Origin: Bergeyella_A cardium
GTDB lineage: Bacteria > Bacteroidota > Bacteroidia > Flavobacteriales > Weeksellaceae
Assembly (NCBI RefSeq): GCF_030012605.2
Contig: NZ_CP114055.2
Reading direction: 5' to 3' (one strand)
DNA length: 64,000 bases
Positions 19,662 through 28,178 of the stretch are shown piece by piece; position 1 is the stretch's first letter; each line of letters opens with the position of its first letter. Below the pieces are notes generated by a model. It had not been told where the DNA came from. It saw only the letters and a list, made by a program, of their open reading frames with translations, and searched no databases. The translations under genes and the position numbers were made by a program.

Positions 19662-22600
19662 TTATACAGCGTTTAATAATTTTTCAAAACTTTTTTCTTT
19701 TTCTTCTTCCAATAGTCGCCTATCAGAATATTGCTCTTCCAATTCAGAATGAATTTCTGCAATTTTTTCTTGGATAATTTTAATCGGACTTTGTCCTTTG
19801 TATTCTCTCTTGATATGATTGTAAAATTTAATTACTCTTTCATCTATCGGCTTTTTATAGAGATTGATAAGTGGGACTAAATTGTCCAATGGGGCTTTTA
19901 TCCTGTGTAAGTCTGATACAATTCTCTCCAACGCTTCATCATAACTGCCAATGGCTTTTGCATAATGCTCTACGGCTGATTTCTCGGGTTTTTCGGTGGT
20001 GTAGGTTAGGTATTGCTCCAAAGACACTTCATTACCATAGACTTCTCCTTTGCCTCCTCGTTTGAGATAAAATTCTTTGAACCTTGCCCTGCCGTATTTA
20101 TTATTCAGATTATTGATAGTCCAAATTTTATTCTGTTCCACTTGGTTAAGGGAAAGAATATCAGCAATCGCCCCAAAATTATCTTTGAATTTGGATTGGT
20201 CAAGCAGAATAAAGGTGTCCGAATTAGAGATAATGGAGTCTTTCACCACCGCATTCCCAATAATGTCGTTCAGTTCCTGCGTTACCACAATGGTTTCTCC
20301 CCAAAACTTACGCACGGTTTTATAAAGATAAAGAATGTATCCTCCCATTAGTTTAGAGGCGATGGCTTTCCACGCTTCCTCAATGATAAGGGCTTTTCTT
20401 CTCTCATTTCTCAATCTCATTTTTTGGATAAAAGTATCCATAATGATAAGCGTAACGATGGGGAAAAGCGTAGGATTATCCTTAACATTATCAATCTCAA
20501 ACACGATGAACGGCTCATCAAATAAGGTGCTGTCTGCACTCTCATTCAGCGTAGTGCCATATCTTCCGCCTTTATAAAAATCCTTTAAGACAAACAAAAA
20601 TGTTCTTAAATTGAACTCCTTCTCTGTGATATTGTATTTTTTATTTTTCAAATAGATAGGCAAAAACCTATCGCAGTATTCATAAAAACTATTGAAAGAC
20701 AAATCCGAAACTTCTAATTTTTCATCTAATTCTTTTATTCTCTTAATGAGTGCATACCGAAATGCTTCGCTCCATTCTTCTGCATTTTTCGGAGTTTTGA
20801 TAATTTCTTGTGGCGTGATAATTGCCAATTTCGTTTCATTATACTCCTTTCTTTTTTCTTCATCGGTCAGCGTTTCATAGGCTTCATACACCCTATGGAA
20901 CATATCTTGATTGTAATTAGGATTGTCAATATTCTTATCAGGATGGTAGAAATTAATTAACTTTCTTCCTTTCCGCTTGATTTCATCAGTAGGAGCATCA
21001 AATGGAACGCCTAATATCTCATAGTATGTTTTATTACTTTCTATATCATCTTCAAAGTCTTCTAATAATTCTTCTTTATGAATATTGTATTTTTCCAAAT
21101 GGAGTAATAGTTCTTCATTAGATTTGCCTTCATACCACGCTTTCCCTTGATTAAAATATTGATGATAATAGGATACCAATGTATTGTCCAAGATAGATTT
21201 TTGTTCTTTGGTCATCGTGGCATCAGCACCCTGCCATATCATAAAGATAAGGTTGGTTAAAAACTCTATTTTCTCAATATTAAACTCCTTTTCATTCATT
21301 ACAAAAGGGTTCATCGTAATAGGCTTTTCTTCGGTATATTTGATGTATTTCCCTCCTTTATAAGAACAAGTGCCACTATATGAGTCCCCTGTATCCACGA
21401 TAACCACATCATAATTGTAAAGGAGATATTGCTCTACAATATTGTTCATCAAGAAAGATTTTCCCGACCCCGAAGGTCCAAGAACGAATTTATTTCTATT
21501 GTTCATTCGCCCCGTTTTCATCGGCAAGTCAGACAAATCTACTTTCAAAGGAACGCCTTGTCTGTCGGTAAATCTCAAATAAATATTGGACTCTTCACTT
21601 ACGGGGAAACTCTCCTTAAAAAAAAAACAAAGCGATGCCTCACTCGTGGTTGTAAATAAATCGTAGTCTTTCAGTTCCACCGCATTGCCGGGAATGGCAC
21701 AGCGATACAACTCTAATTGATTATAAGCATTTTTGGAAACGATAATCCCTTTGGTAAATAATTTACTCTCAATCATTGATTGGGTTTTCTCCATTTTTTC
21801 TTGGCTATCACACGCAAAAACAATGGAAAAGTGAGCATCTACGATTAACTGCCCATCTACGGCAATGTTGTGTAAAAGGGTGTCTATCTCTTCTGCAATA
21901 ATCTCATTAGAAGGGGCTGATTTAGAAACGCCCTCGTGCTTCTTTTTCTTTCTTTTATCCAACTCCCTTTGTTTCGGGGCTTGTTCTGGAATGGAAATGA
22001 TTTGATTATATACAATCATATGATAATCTTCCAATTCATTGATGAAAGAAAAATTATCTACGGCAGTTTCTGATGCCGTTCCATTACCACCCAAAAGAGA
22101 ATAGGGTTCTATTTGGCTGGGCAATTCTATATTTTCTACATCTACGAAACTAATGACTTTACCATACCTATCGCCGAACCTTAAATGGCTATTAAAGGAT
22201 TTGATATTATCAAAAGTAGGAATGTCCGCAATGTTCATTGCCAAAATACCTCCGATGTATTGCTCCCAGTCTTTTTCTTTCAAAAATTGTGGCTCACAAT
22301 GGTATTGAGCCAAAAGCATATGAACTTTCTCACATCGGTCAATGAGTTCCTTGTATCTTTTTTCTGAAAAATCGTAATTGTTTTTCTTCTTTTTATTATC
22401 CACTACATCCGTGAAAAGAAGTAATGTATCAATGGTTTTATACATTCTCCCATCAAAATGCTCTGAATATTTTTGCTGTAAAAATTGCGAAGATTTTTCA
22501 GCCGTGTATTTTTGTTTTCTAAAAATATCCAATTTTTGAATAATATGATTTTCTCCAATAATGGAAATCAATTGATTGAGTATGGTATGAAAATCTGTAT

Positions 22601-22763
22601 AGGCATTGGGGTCTGCGGAATATTGCTCCACCGCATTTTTAATTTTAATCCCAATAACAGGATTGCCGTATTTTCCTACCAACACATCAAAGTTCCAGCC
22701 GTGTTCCTTACCATAATCATAGCCTATAAAAGGAATATCAAAAATTTTATTTTTAGATTTCAT
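19662..22763 (-). CDS. traG: VirB4-type conjugation ATPase TraG with an internal J domain
   Basis: A 1033-residue ATPase of the Bacteroidota TraG/VirB4 type, which energises assembly and substrate movement in the type IV channel. Walker A is GPSGSGKSF (about 429-437) and Walker B is ALIIEEAWKA (about 791-800). Between them, residues 578-642 form a clear DnaJ-type J domain: YYEILGVPF, then the HPD triad in FYHPDKN at about 607, then AYETLTDEEKRKEYNE. The protein is longer than the usual 800-850 residues of this family, roughly by the inserted segment and its flanks. It follows traF by 1 nt. Confidence 0.92.
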   Translation of the reverse strand: MKSKNKIFDIPFIGYDYGKEHGWNFDVLVGKYGNPVIGIKIKNAVEQYSADPNAYTDFHTILNQLISIIGENHIIQKLDIFRKQKYTAEKSSQFLQQKYSEHFDGRMYKTIDTLLLFTDVVDNKKKKNNYDFSEKRYKELIDRCEKVHMLLAQYHCEPQFLKEKDWEQYIGGILAMNIADIPTFDNIKSFNSHLRFGDRYGKVISFVDVENIELPSQIEPYSLLGGNGTASETAVDNFSFINELEDYHMIVYNQIISIPEQAPKQRELDKRKKKKHEGVSKSAPSNEIIAEEIDTLLHNIAVDGQLIVDAHFSIVFACDSQEKMEKTQSMIESKLFTKGIIVSKNAYNQLELYRCAIPGNAVELKDYDLFTTTSEASLCFFFKESFPVSEESNIYLRFTDRQGVPLKVDLSDLPMKTGRMNNRNKFVLGPSGSGKSFLMNNIVEQYLLYNYDVVIVDTGDSYSGTCSYKGGKYIKYTEEKPITMNPFVMNEKEFNIEKIEFLTNLIFMIWQGADATMTKEQKSILDNTLVSYYHQYFNQGKAWYEGKSNEELLLHLEKYNIHKEELLEDFEDDIESNKTYYEILGVPFDAPTDEIKRKGRKLINFYHPDKNIDNPNYNQDMFHRVYEAYETLTDEEKRKEYNETKLAIITPQEIIKTPKNAEEWSEAFRYALIKRIKELDEKLEVSDLSFNSFYEYCDRFLPIYLKNKKYNITEKEFNLRTFLFVLKDFYKGGRYGTTLNESADSTLFDEPFIVFEIDNVKDNPTLFPIVTLIIMDTFIQKMRLRNERRKALIIEEAWKAIASKLMGGYILYLYKTVRKFWGETIVVTQELNDIIGNAVVKDSIISNSDTFILLDQSKFKDNFGAIADILSLNQVEQNKIWTINNLNNKYGRARFKEFYLKRGGKGEVYGNEVSLEQYLTYTTEKPEKSAVEHYAKAIGSYDEALERIVSDLHRIKAPLDNLVPLINLYKKPIDERVIKFYNHIKREYKGQSPIKIIQEKIAEIHSELEEQYSDRRLLEEEKEKSFEKLLNAV

Positions 22764-22764
22764 A

Positions 22765-23061
22765 TCAGTTTTTAGATTTGAATTTTGTTATCTTAAATCG
22801 TTTTGGGAAAATATGAAGTTCATCATCGTTTTTAGTCTTGTTGTAAAGCCCTTTTTTATCTTGGATTTTATACATTGACCAAAAGCCTAATGCTCCTAAT
22901 CCCAAGCCTAAAAGAGTTCCCCAAATGCCCATAAAAGAACCTAAAACTCCTGACAAAATCAGTCCCACTGCGACACAACCAATACCATAGTAGATATATT
23001 TGTCTTTCAATCCGAATAAAACAAGGGGCTTTTTTAACCCCTTGTATAAGTAAAAGCCCAT
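22765..23061 (-). CDS. traF: Conjugative transposon protein TraF (VirB3-like)
   Basis: A 98-residue protein with two closely spaced membrane segments (YIYYGIGCVAVGLILSGV and GIWGTLLGLGLGALGFW), the usual TraF/VirB3 pattern (DUF4133). I take the ATG at 23061, 2 nt after the traE stop, rather than an upstream in-frame codon at 23121 that would lie inside traE. Its position directly before the VirB4-type ATPase is the canonical order. Confidence 0.85.
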   Translation of the reverse strand: MGFYLYKGLKKPLVLFGLKDKYIYYGIGCVAVGLILSGVLGSFMGIWGTLLGLGLGALGFWSMYKIQDKKGLYNKTKNDDELHIFPKRFKITKFKSKN

Positions 23062-23063
23062 CT

Positions 23064-23420
23064 TTAAGTTAATCCAAAGAATGAACCTACGAAAGTAGGC
23101 ACAATCGTTAAGAATAGACAAGCCCCACCCCAGCCAAGGATTTCTTTATTCACATCTTGGTCTCCGTTTTGCCACTTATTGTAGATTCTGAGACCTCCAA
23201 TAAGTCCAACGATACCTCCCACAAACTGAATAAATGTTTTTAAAGGTGTCCAATACTTTTTAACCTCGTTTCCTGCTGTGGTAAAAGCACCTGCACCACC
23301 TCCTGCCAAAACAGGTGTAGTAGAGAGAAGCAATAGTGATAAAATGAATACCTTCTCTCTTTTCACTCCTTTGAAGTTGGCTAATTTTAGCCCCTTCAAC
23401 TTTTTGAATGTTCCATTCAT
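23064..23420 (-). CDS. traE: Conjugative transposon protein TraE (VirB2-like pilin)
   Basis: A 118-residue protein with a signal segment (VFILSLLLLSTTPVLAGG), a short exposed part and two hydrophobic segments (FIQFVGGIVGLIGGL and GWGGACLFLTIVPTFVG). This is the TraE/DUF4134 layout, comparable to VirB2 pilins. It precedes traF and the VirB4-type ATPase, as in other Bacteroidota elements. Confidence 0.85.
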   Translation of the reverse strand: MNGTFKKLKGLKLANFKGVKREKVFILSLLLLSTTPVLAGGGAGAFTTAGNEVKKYWTPLKTFIQFVGGIVGLIGGLRIYNKWQNGDQDVNKEILGWGGACLFLTIVPTFVGSFFGLT

Positions 23421-23461
23421 AATAAAAAAAATTAAAGTGTTAATATTTAACTCGGATTTAC

Positions 23462-23938
23462 TTATGCTTGAATGTTATAAACTTTTTGCCCTTCATAGTT
23501 TGCCACCATTTTTACCTTTGTATTGGCATCGTTGAGTAAGTCTTTTATGCTCAAAGATTTAATTGGTTTATCTATAATGGAAGTTGTTTTTTCTTCTATT
23601 TTTTCCTGTGGAGTTTCTGAATGCTCCATCTCATTAAGTTGATTTTCATCTTCATATTTCTTTTGCAAATCCTCCATACTTTGTGGTTCTTCATTTGCAG
23701 AAAGAAAATCATACGGCTCGTTTTCAAAAGATTGTGGCGTTCGGATATTTTCCACATCTTCTATCTCCACAGAGATAGGTTTCTCTTGATACTGGTCTGC
23801 CAACTCTGAAAGTGAAAAACTCTGCTCGTTATTTTCTGTCTCCACGATTTTTTCTTTTTTCAAGAATAAATCATATAGGATATTCCCTGTATAATAGAGA
23901 AAATACACTCCGAAAATGATTAAAAAAGATTTTCCCAT
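23462..23938 (-). CDS. Single-span membrane protein of the transfer operon
   Basis: About 158 residues: MGKSFLIIFGVYFLYYTGNIL forms an N-terminal membrane helix, followed by a Glu/Gln-rich, probably disordered periplasmic or cytoplasmic stretch and a small folded end (IKDLLNDANTKVKMVANYEG). The ATG at 23938 lies 4 nt after the preceding stop; a TTG at 23968 would add ten residues. Its position corresponds to TraC/TraD of other elements. Family not recognised. Confidence 0.6.
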   Translation of the reverse strand: MGKSFLIIFGVYFLYYTGNILYDLFLKKEKIVETENNEQSFSLSELADQYQEKPISVEIEDVENIRTPQSFENEPYDFLSANEEPQSMEDLQKKYEDENQLNEMEHSETPQEKIEEKTTSIIDKPIKSLSIKDLLNDANTKVKMVANYEGQKVYNIQA

Positions 23939-23942
23939 TTGG

Positions 23943-24221
23943 TTATATTTTTTTGTTTTTTTGTTCAATAACTTGTGCCATCATTCGCCTAAATTCTCTC
24001 TTGCATAAGGCATACCGCATTCCCAAATCAATGATTTCATTGAGGTTTATATCAAAAGTGTTGAACTTCCCTAACTCAATATGCAATTCATTATCTATGG
24101 CTATGGTGCGTTCCTGTCTATTCTTTTCATTTTCTTTCCATTCTTTTATAAAATCATCAATATTGATGTCATTGTATTTTCGCTCTAACTGAATGGAAAA
24201 AGGGAGTTTATAATGTGGCAT
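23943..24221 (-). CDS. Small hypothetical protein of the transfer operon
   Basis: A 92-residue charged, helical protein without signal or membrane segment. It overlaps the end of the ParA-like gene by 14 nt and precedes the single-span membrane protein gene. In plasmid partition loci the gene after parA is often its DNA- or cargo-binding partner, so this may be the ParA partner. No ParB-like motif is visible and the assignment is a guess. Confidence 0.55.
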   Translation of the reverse strand: MPHYKLPFSIQLERKYNDINIDDFIKEWKENEKNRQERTIAIDNELHIELGKFNTFDINLNEIIDLGMRYALCKREFRRMMAQVIEQKNKKI

Positions 24222-24837
24222 TGATAAAATTCATTAGTTCATCAAAAGTGGGTTTTACCGAGTGCTTTTGCTCATAGGTCAATTTCCTTGTTGTAATATT
24301 TTGCAAACAATTCCGCTTATAGATTGGGTTTTCCAAAATCTTCCCATATTTAGAAATCTCGGCATCCATTCCTTCTTGGTTGAGATAGTTGTATCCCTTA
24401 TCATACTTGGAACGGACAAATATCATTTGAGCCTCACTCTCTATCATTGACAATAATTCTATAAATACCAATGTAGATTTTGCGGACACATCAGAATATT
24501 CAAATGGGATAACGATATAGTCGCTTAATATCAGTAAATGAGTATATTTATCATCTATTGTCCCAGCCAAGTCAAAGAGAAAAATCTCCTTGCTTTCTTT
24601 CATATCCATAATGGTATTGAAGTCTACAACTTTTTCATCTTCTCCAATGACTTTCACTTCATAAAGTTGGGGCAAATCCAACGCTTCATCTTCTGCCCAC
24701 TTGTGATAAAATGACTTTTGAAAATCAAAGTCAAAAACATTAAGTTTCTTTCCCTGTAAAGAGAGATAATTGGCAAAGGCAATAGCAAGTGTGGTTTTTC
24801 CTGCTCCACCTTTTTGTGTTCCAAATGTGATTATCAT
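24208..24837 (-). CDS. ParA-family ATPase (TraA-like)
   Basis: About 209 residues, beginning MIITFGTQKGGAGKTTLA with the deviant Walker A motif KGGAGKT of ParA/MinD ATPases; FDFDFQ and IFLFDLAG follow as the expected later motifs. I use the ATG at 24837, 1 nt after the relaxase stop, because the upstream TTG at 24888 lies inside the relaxase gene. ParA-like TraA proteins occur at this place in Bacteroidota conjugation operons and may position the transfer apparatus or the element DNA. Confidence 0.85.
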   Translation of the reverse strand: MIITFGTQKGGAGKTTLAIAFANYLSLQGKKLNVFDFDFQKSFYHKWAEDEALDLPQLYEVKVIGEDEKVVDFNTIMDMKESKEIFLFDLAGTIDDKYTHLLILSDYIVIPFEYSDVSAKSTLVFIELLSMIESEAQMIFVRSKYDKGYNYLNQEGMDAEISKYGKILENPIYKRNCLQNITTRKLTYEQKHSVKPTFDELMNFINATL

Positions 24838-24838
24838 T

Positions 24839-26293
24839 TTATCTTCGTTTTTTTCGTTTTCTTTTCCTTTCTTCTTCGGCGGGGTCAAGCCCTTTGCCTG
24901 TATTTTTCATCATCTCAAACCAAAATTCATCAAGGGCTTCGGACAATTCATCTTTTTGATAGTAGGTGCGTTCCTGTTTTTGCGATGAAGGATTAACGAA
25001 ATTCTGATAAGCCGTTTGTCCGATAAGACTTTCCAAATCGTGGAGATGATGATACTGCTGATGAACCATATAATATCTGCCATCTTCTCCCTTAAATATG
25101 GAAATGTCAGTCTGTTGTTTGGGCTGTTTTATGGCTTGGAAAGTCTCTTCTCGGACTTTTTTATATTCCTCTAAATTCTTCCTGTGCTTATTTTCAAAAA
25201 TCATAAAGTCTTGGATTTTTTCAGAGGTTAGATAGCGATTGAAAAAATGGAGTAGTGCCTGTTTTTGTTGACCATTGAAAATATTGTAATCTTTCATCTG
25301 CTCAAAAAGGCGTTTGTCCAACTGCTCCTGTGTAAAGTCAAAAATCTCATTCATCTTCATTATCTCACTTCCTTTCCAGACTTTTTGAGTTTTATGGTCT
25401 ATCAGAGTATATCCAAATGGCTTTTGTCCCTCCTTATGATGAAACACAATATCAATCCCAAACATCTCTCGCATCTTATATTGTAGTTCGCTCTCAAATT
25501 CAATTTTGGGGGCAATGTTCCGCTTGGTTTTTTCTTCGGGCTTTCCTTCCGTCTCTCTATTGTCAATGACTTTGAAAACCTTGTTAGAATACACCGATTT
25601 GTATTTCTCTAAAAATGCTTTAATCTGTTTTGCCCTTTTACTATCCGATTTGGAATGAAATACAATTTGGTTTGCTTCCAAAGTTTTTTGTTTTACCCCG
25701 TTTTTCAGAATATCAAAAGCCGTATCATCTGTCTTATTTTGCACCATCTTAAATCCGCTTCTTTCCAACAAAAGGGCTAATTGCTTCGTTGTGCCATATC
25801 GGTATCGGAGTAGTTTTTCCAAATCCTTATCCAACTGCTCTCCGTATAATTGGGCTAAAACTTTTTGTAAGGCTCTTTGAGATTTGAGTTTTTCAAAACT
25901 ATCATCAATCTTTTTCCCCGTGCTTTTATCTACCCGAGTAGAAACAATGTGAATGTGATTGTTTTCTGTGTCGTTATGAAAAACGATAATGTAAGGCTGT
26001 TTTCCATAGCCCATTTCCTGCATAAAGTTTTGCCCAATCTCTGTCAATTCCTCTTTGGAATGATTTTGAAACTTGGTAGAAATCGTAGCGTGGAACTGCG
26101 GTTTCTTTACTTTCTCACTTTTGGAAATAGATTTGAAATAATTTCTCACGGCATCTTGTTTTGGATTTTCATCAAATCCATCGGGGAAATTTTCCATTGT
26201 CATCAGTTCCCCAGCACCGCTTTCCATTTTCTTGTCGTTGTATTTTACGCCGTGAAAATCATTACTCGCCGAACTTAAAATTTTCACTATCAT
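24839..26293 (-). CDS. Relaxase / mobilisation nuclease (MOBP-like)
   Basis: About 484 residues. The N-terminal relaxase domain shows PQFHATISTKF and the metal-binding HNDTENNHIHIVSTRVD with the H-x-H pair; a candidate catalytic Tyr lies in HGVKYN near residue 18. The C-terminal half is charged and helical and ends in an Arg/Lys run. Relaxases nick oriT and pilot the strand into the recipient. ATG at 26293 is preferred to the TTG at 26299. It overlaps the mobC-like gene by 32 nt, and a candidate oriT lies upstream at 26872-26920. Confidence 0.87.
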   Translation of the reverse strand: MIVKILSSASNDFHGVKYNDKKMESGAGELMTMENFPDGFDENPKQDAVRNYFKSISKSEKVKKPQFHATISTKFQNHSKEELTEIGQNFMQEMGYGKQPYIIVFHNDTENNHIHIVSTRVDKSTGKKIDDSFEKLKSQRALQKVLAQLYGEQLDKDLEKLLRYRYGTTKQLALLLERSGFKMVQNKTDDTAFDILKNGVKQKTLEANQIVFHSKSDSKRAKQIKAFLEKYKSVYSNKVFKVIDNRETEGKPEEKTKRNIAPKIEFESELQYKMREMFGIDIVFHHKEGQKPFGYTLIDHKTQKVWKGSEIMKMNEIFDFTQEQLDKRLFEQMKDYNIFNGQQKQALLHFFNRYLTSEKIQDFMIFENKHRKNLEEYKKVREETFQAIKQPKQQTDISIFKGEDGRYYMVHQQYHHLHDLESLIGQTAYQNFVNPSSQKQERTYYQKDELSEALDEFWFEMMKNTGKGLDPAEEERKRKRKKRR

Positions 26294-26642
26294 TAGCAAT
26301 AAAATGATAAGTTTTCATTAAAATCTCGTTCTGCTCCTGCTTCAATTTCTTCACGGCTTTCAAATACATTTCAAATTCATTCGCCTGTTGCGGAGTCATA
26401 AATTTTTGCCCATTCACATACTTGGCTAACTGATTGATATTGTTTTCCACTTTCGCAAATAGGTTGACCTGCTTTTCAATGAACGCCATCGCTTTTCTTC
26501 GCTCACTATCCCAAGTGCGTTTCTTTACAGAATTAACGATGAGACTCGTGAGGGTAATCCCTTGCTCTTTGCAGAATTTTTGCCATTCTTCTTTTTCAGA
26601 TTTTTCAAGTCTAATCTTAATTTCACTATCTTTTTTCTGCAT
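26262..26642 (-). CDS. MobC-like relaxosome accessory protein
   Basis: A 126-residue basic protein. The N-terminus (SEIKIRLEKSEKEEWQKFCKEQGITLTSLI) has the strand-helix-helix pattern of ribbon-helix-helix proteins, and a long helix follows (VENNINQLAKYVN is typical of MobC/MobA accessory proteins). Such proteins bind oriT and help the relaxase open the strands. It is the first gene of the transfer operon, 21 nt downstream of promoter copy 2. Confidence 0.82.
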   Translation of the reverse strand: MQKKDSEIKIRLEKSEKEEWQKFCKEQGITLTSLIVNSVKKRTWDSERRKAMAFIEKQVNLFAKVENNINQLAKYVNGQKFMTPQQANEFEMYLKAVKKLKQEQNEILMKTYHFIANDSENFKFGE

Positions 26643-26662
26643 TTTTTGGGACTTTTGTCTCG

Positions 26663-26745
26663 CAAAATTTCAACTTAAAAACATAGAAAACAAGCATTTA
26701 ACCAATGGTTAGACTACTCTTTATTATTTTAGACTAAATTAGACT
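26663..26745 (-). promoter_or_regulatory. Element regulon promoter, copy 2 (mobC/transfer operon)
   Basis: Minus-strand -7 box AAATTTTG (26663-26670), 20 bp, -33 TTG (26691-26693), 15 bp, then three TTAGACT boxes (plus-strand reading) starting at 26709, 26729 and 26739. Spacings are identical to copies 1 and 3. The weak first base of the -7 box suggests that an activator is needed. Confidence 0.75.
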
Positions 26746-26871
26746 GCTGTCCTAAAATCTGACCTTGAAAAATGAAATTGGAATGCAATTTCCCAAAGAG
26801 AAAATGCCATTGAAAAGAAAAATGAGTTCCGAAATTTTTCTGCTCCTTTTTTGCTCCAAAAAAGGCAAGAG

Positions 26872-26920
26872 GTCTTTGTCCTCAACTTGAAAAGTTGTGG
26901 GAACAAAGACACATCTTGCA
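26872..26920 (+). other. Candidate origin of transfer (oriT)
   Basis: A long imperfect inverted repeat (outer arms GTCTTTGT 26872-26879 and ACAAAGAC 26903-26910, inner arms CAACTT/AAGTTG with a GAA loop) is followed at once by ACATCTTGCA (26911-26920). An inverted repeat followed by a short ATCYTGC-like nick region is the layout of IncP/IncI-type oriTs cut by MOBP relaxases. It lies about 230 bp upstream of mobC and the relaxase gene. Confidence 0.5.
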
Positions 26921-27220
26921 CCGCTTAGGGTGGTTAGTTTGTGGTTAATCGGGATTTTTATAAAGGAATTTTAGGGGAGTAGTTTAAGTAATTGAAAATC
27001 AGAATGTGTTTTTTGTAAAATGAGTTTAGACCTCCCGAAAATGATTTTTTTTAGTCAAAAATGGCTGATGCAGAAAAAACAAAATTTTGCTCTTTTTTAT
27101 TCTCACTATTATTCTCTCACTAATATATTCTCATATATAGTGTGTATATAGGTAAAATGATAAAAAACCAACAAATTTTATTATTTTATTGGTTTTCAAT
27201 ATATTGTATATTTTAACCTT

Positions 27221-27632
27221 ATATTATTTTTTACAGGTAGTGCTGGACACCTTGCATTATTTTTTACAGGTGGTGTTGGATACCTTGTATTATTTTTTAC
27301 AGGTCATCGGTTAACCTTACACTATTTTTTACAGGTGGTGTTGGATACCTTGTATTATTTTTTACAGGTAGCATTGGACACCTTGCATTATTTTTTACAG
27401 GTGGTATTGGACACCTTGTATTATTTTTTACAGGTAGTGCTGGACACCTTGCATTATTTTTTACAGGTGGTATTGGACACCTTGTATTATTTTTTACAGG
27501 TAGTGCTGGACACCTTGCATTATTTTTTATAGGTCATCGGTTAGACCTTACACTATTTTTTACAGGTCATCGGTTAACCTTGTATTATTTTTTACAGGTG
27601 GCATTGGACACCTTGCATTATTTTTTACAGGT
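27221..27632. repeat. 13-copy 32-33 bp tandem repeat array
   Basis: A constant 16-bp half, ATTATTTTTTACAGGT (one copy ATAGGT), recurs at 13 places; ACAGGT starts at 27233, 27266, 27299, 27331, 27364, 27397, 27430, 27463, 27496, 27529, 27562, 27594 and 27627. The other 16-17 bp come in three types: AGTGCTGGACACCTTGC-like, GGTATTGGACACCTTGT-like, and CATCGGTTAACCTTAC-like. The first two alternate, giving a 66-bp higher-order period. Two steps are 32 bp, the rest 33 bp. Confidence 0.95.
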
Positions 27633-27779
27633 CATTATTTAGGCTCTACAAATACCGATATTATAAAAATAAAAATAATAACATTTTCTTTGTATTTATT
27701 ATCAGTTTGTTAATATATTTCAATGGTTTAATGTGTTATTTTTTTTAATAAAAATAACGTTTTTATCAAAAATATTATA

Positions 27780-27787
27780 TACATTTG
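27780..27787 (+). promoter_or_regulatory. -7 box of the peptide-export operon promoter
   Basis: TACATTTG fits the Bacteroidota -7 consensus TAnnTTTG. It lies 79 bp before the precursor ATG in an extremely AT-rich stretch; a clear -33 TTG is not visible. Confidence 0.55.
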
Positions 27788-27866
27788 TTCCCACAAAAAA
27801 TAAAGATGCATCAATAATTTTTTGTAAGTGTAACAAAAACAATTATTAATTTTACAAAATTAAAAA

Positions 27867-28040
27867 ATGAATTTAAACGAATTAAAATCAACAGGTGTAG
27901 AGATTCCAAGAGAAAATCTAAAATCATTTAAAGGTGGACACTCATGTCGTGGAGAAATAAACTTAGGTATCGTTAGTATTAGAATCGGTAAAAGAGGTTG
28001 TGCAAACGGAGATGCAGTTCATTGGTTCTGGGAAGACTAA
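27867..28040 (+). CDS. Double-glycine-leader bacteriocin-like peptide precursor
   Basis: A 57-residue ORF (ATG 27867, TAA 28038-28040). The 24-residue leader ends in LKSFKGG, a double-glycine cleavage site for C39 peptidases, and carries the spaced hydrophobic residues (Leu, Val, Ile, Leu, Phe) that such leaders use. The predicted 33-residue core begins HSCRGE, has exactly two cysteines (core positions 3 and 21), is basic in the middle and ends in the aromatic-rich VHWFWED. The genes downstream encode a thiol-redox protein, a C39 peptidase-transporter, an adaptor and a TolC protein, exactly what such a peptide would need. The product is probably a disulfide-bonded bacteriocin, comparable in concept to bacteroidetocins; the target is unknown. 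Confidence 0.82.
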   Translation: MNLNELKSTGVEIPRENLKSFKGGHSCRGEINLGIVSIRIGKRGCANGDAVHWFWED

Positions 28041-28048
28041 CTAAAAAC

Positions 28049-28074
28049 AAAGGCTATCTTGAAAGATAGCCTTT
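28049..28074 (+). terminator. Hairpin after the peptide gene, copy 1
   Basis: An 11-bp perfect stem, AAAGGCTATCT, closes a TGAA tetraloop (28049-28074). The T-run comes only after ATAATC, so it is likely a partial terminator or mRNA-stabilising hairpin that keeps peptide expression above that of the export genes. Confidence 0.7.
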
Positions 28075-28123
28075 ATAATCTTTTTCTTTAGAAATGAAAA
28101 AATATGAATATTAAATATAAAAC

Positions 28124-28149
28124 AAAGGCTATCTTGAAAGATAGCCTTT
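28124..28149 (+). terminator. Hairpin after the peptide gene, copy 2
   Basis: The same 11-bp stem and TGAA loop as copy 1, shifted by 75 bp, followed by ATAATATTTTTC. Two hairpins in series should strengthen attenuation of the export genes. Confidence 0.7.
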
Positions 28150-28178
28150 ATAATATTTTTCTTTAGAAATGAAAAAAT

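Larger units (their letters stand above)
26643..27866. other. Non-coding region with promoter, candidate oriT and tandem repeats
   Basis: No convincing gene lies here. From left to right it holds regulon promoter copy 2, small inverted repeats (GAAATTG/CAATTTC at about 26769-26787 and CCTTTTTT/AAAAAAGG near 26846-26866), the oriT candidate, an AAAACCAA/TTGGTTTT hairpin (27164-27196), the 13-copy repeat array and the promoter of the peptide gene. Confidence 0.7.

Noticed and set aside
26739..26921. Small minus-strand gene upstream of mobC
   Set aside because: It runs through the oriT inverted repeat and the operator boxes and has no promoter; it is a chance frame.
27335..27532. Open frame of 65 codons inside the repeat array
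   Set aside because: It stays open only because most units are 33 bp, a multiple of three. There is no start signal and it breaks at the 32-bp units.
27221..27632. CRISPR array
   Set aside because: The constant half is only 16 bp, the variable halves are 16-17 bp and recur in three types, and no cas gene is near. It is a plain tandem repeat.
27867..28040. Lanthipeptide or other modified peptide
   Set aside because: No LanM, LanB, radical-SAM or similar modifying enzyme lies in the cassette; the only candidate modification is oxidation of the two cysteines.
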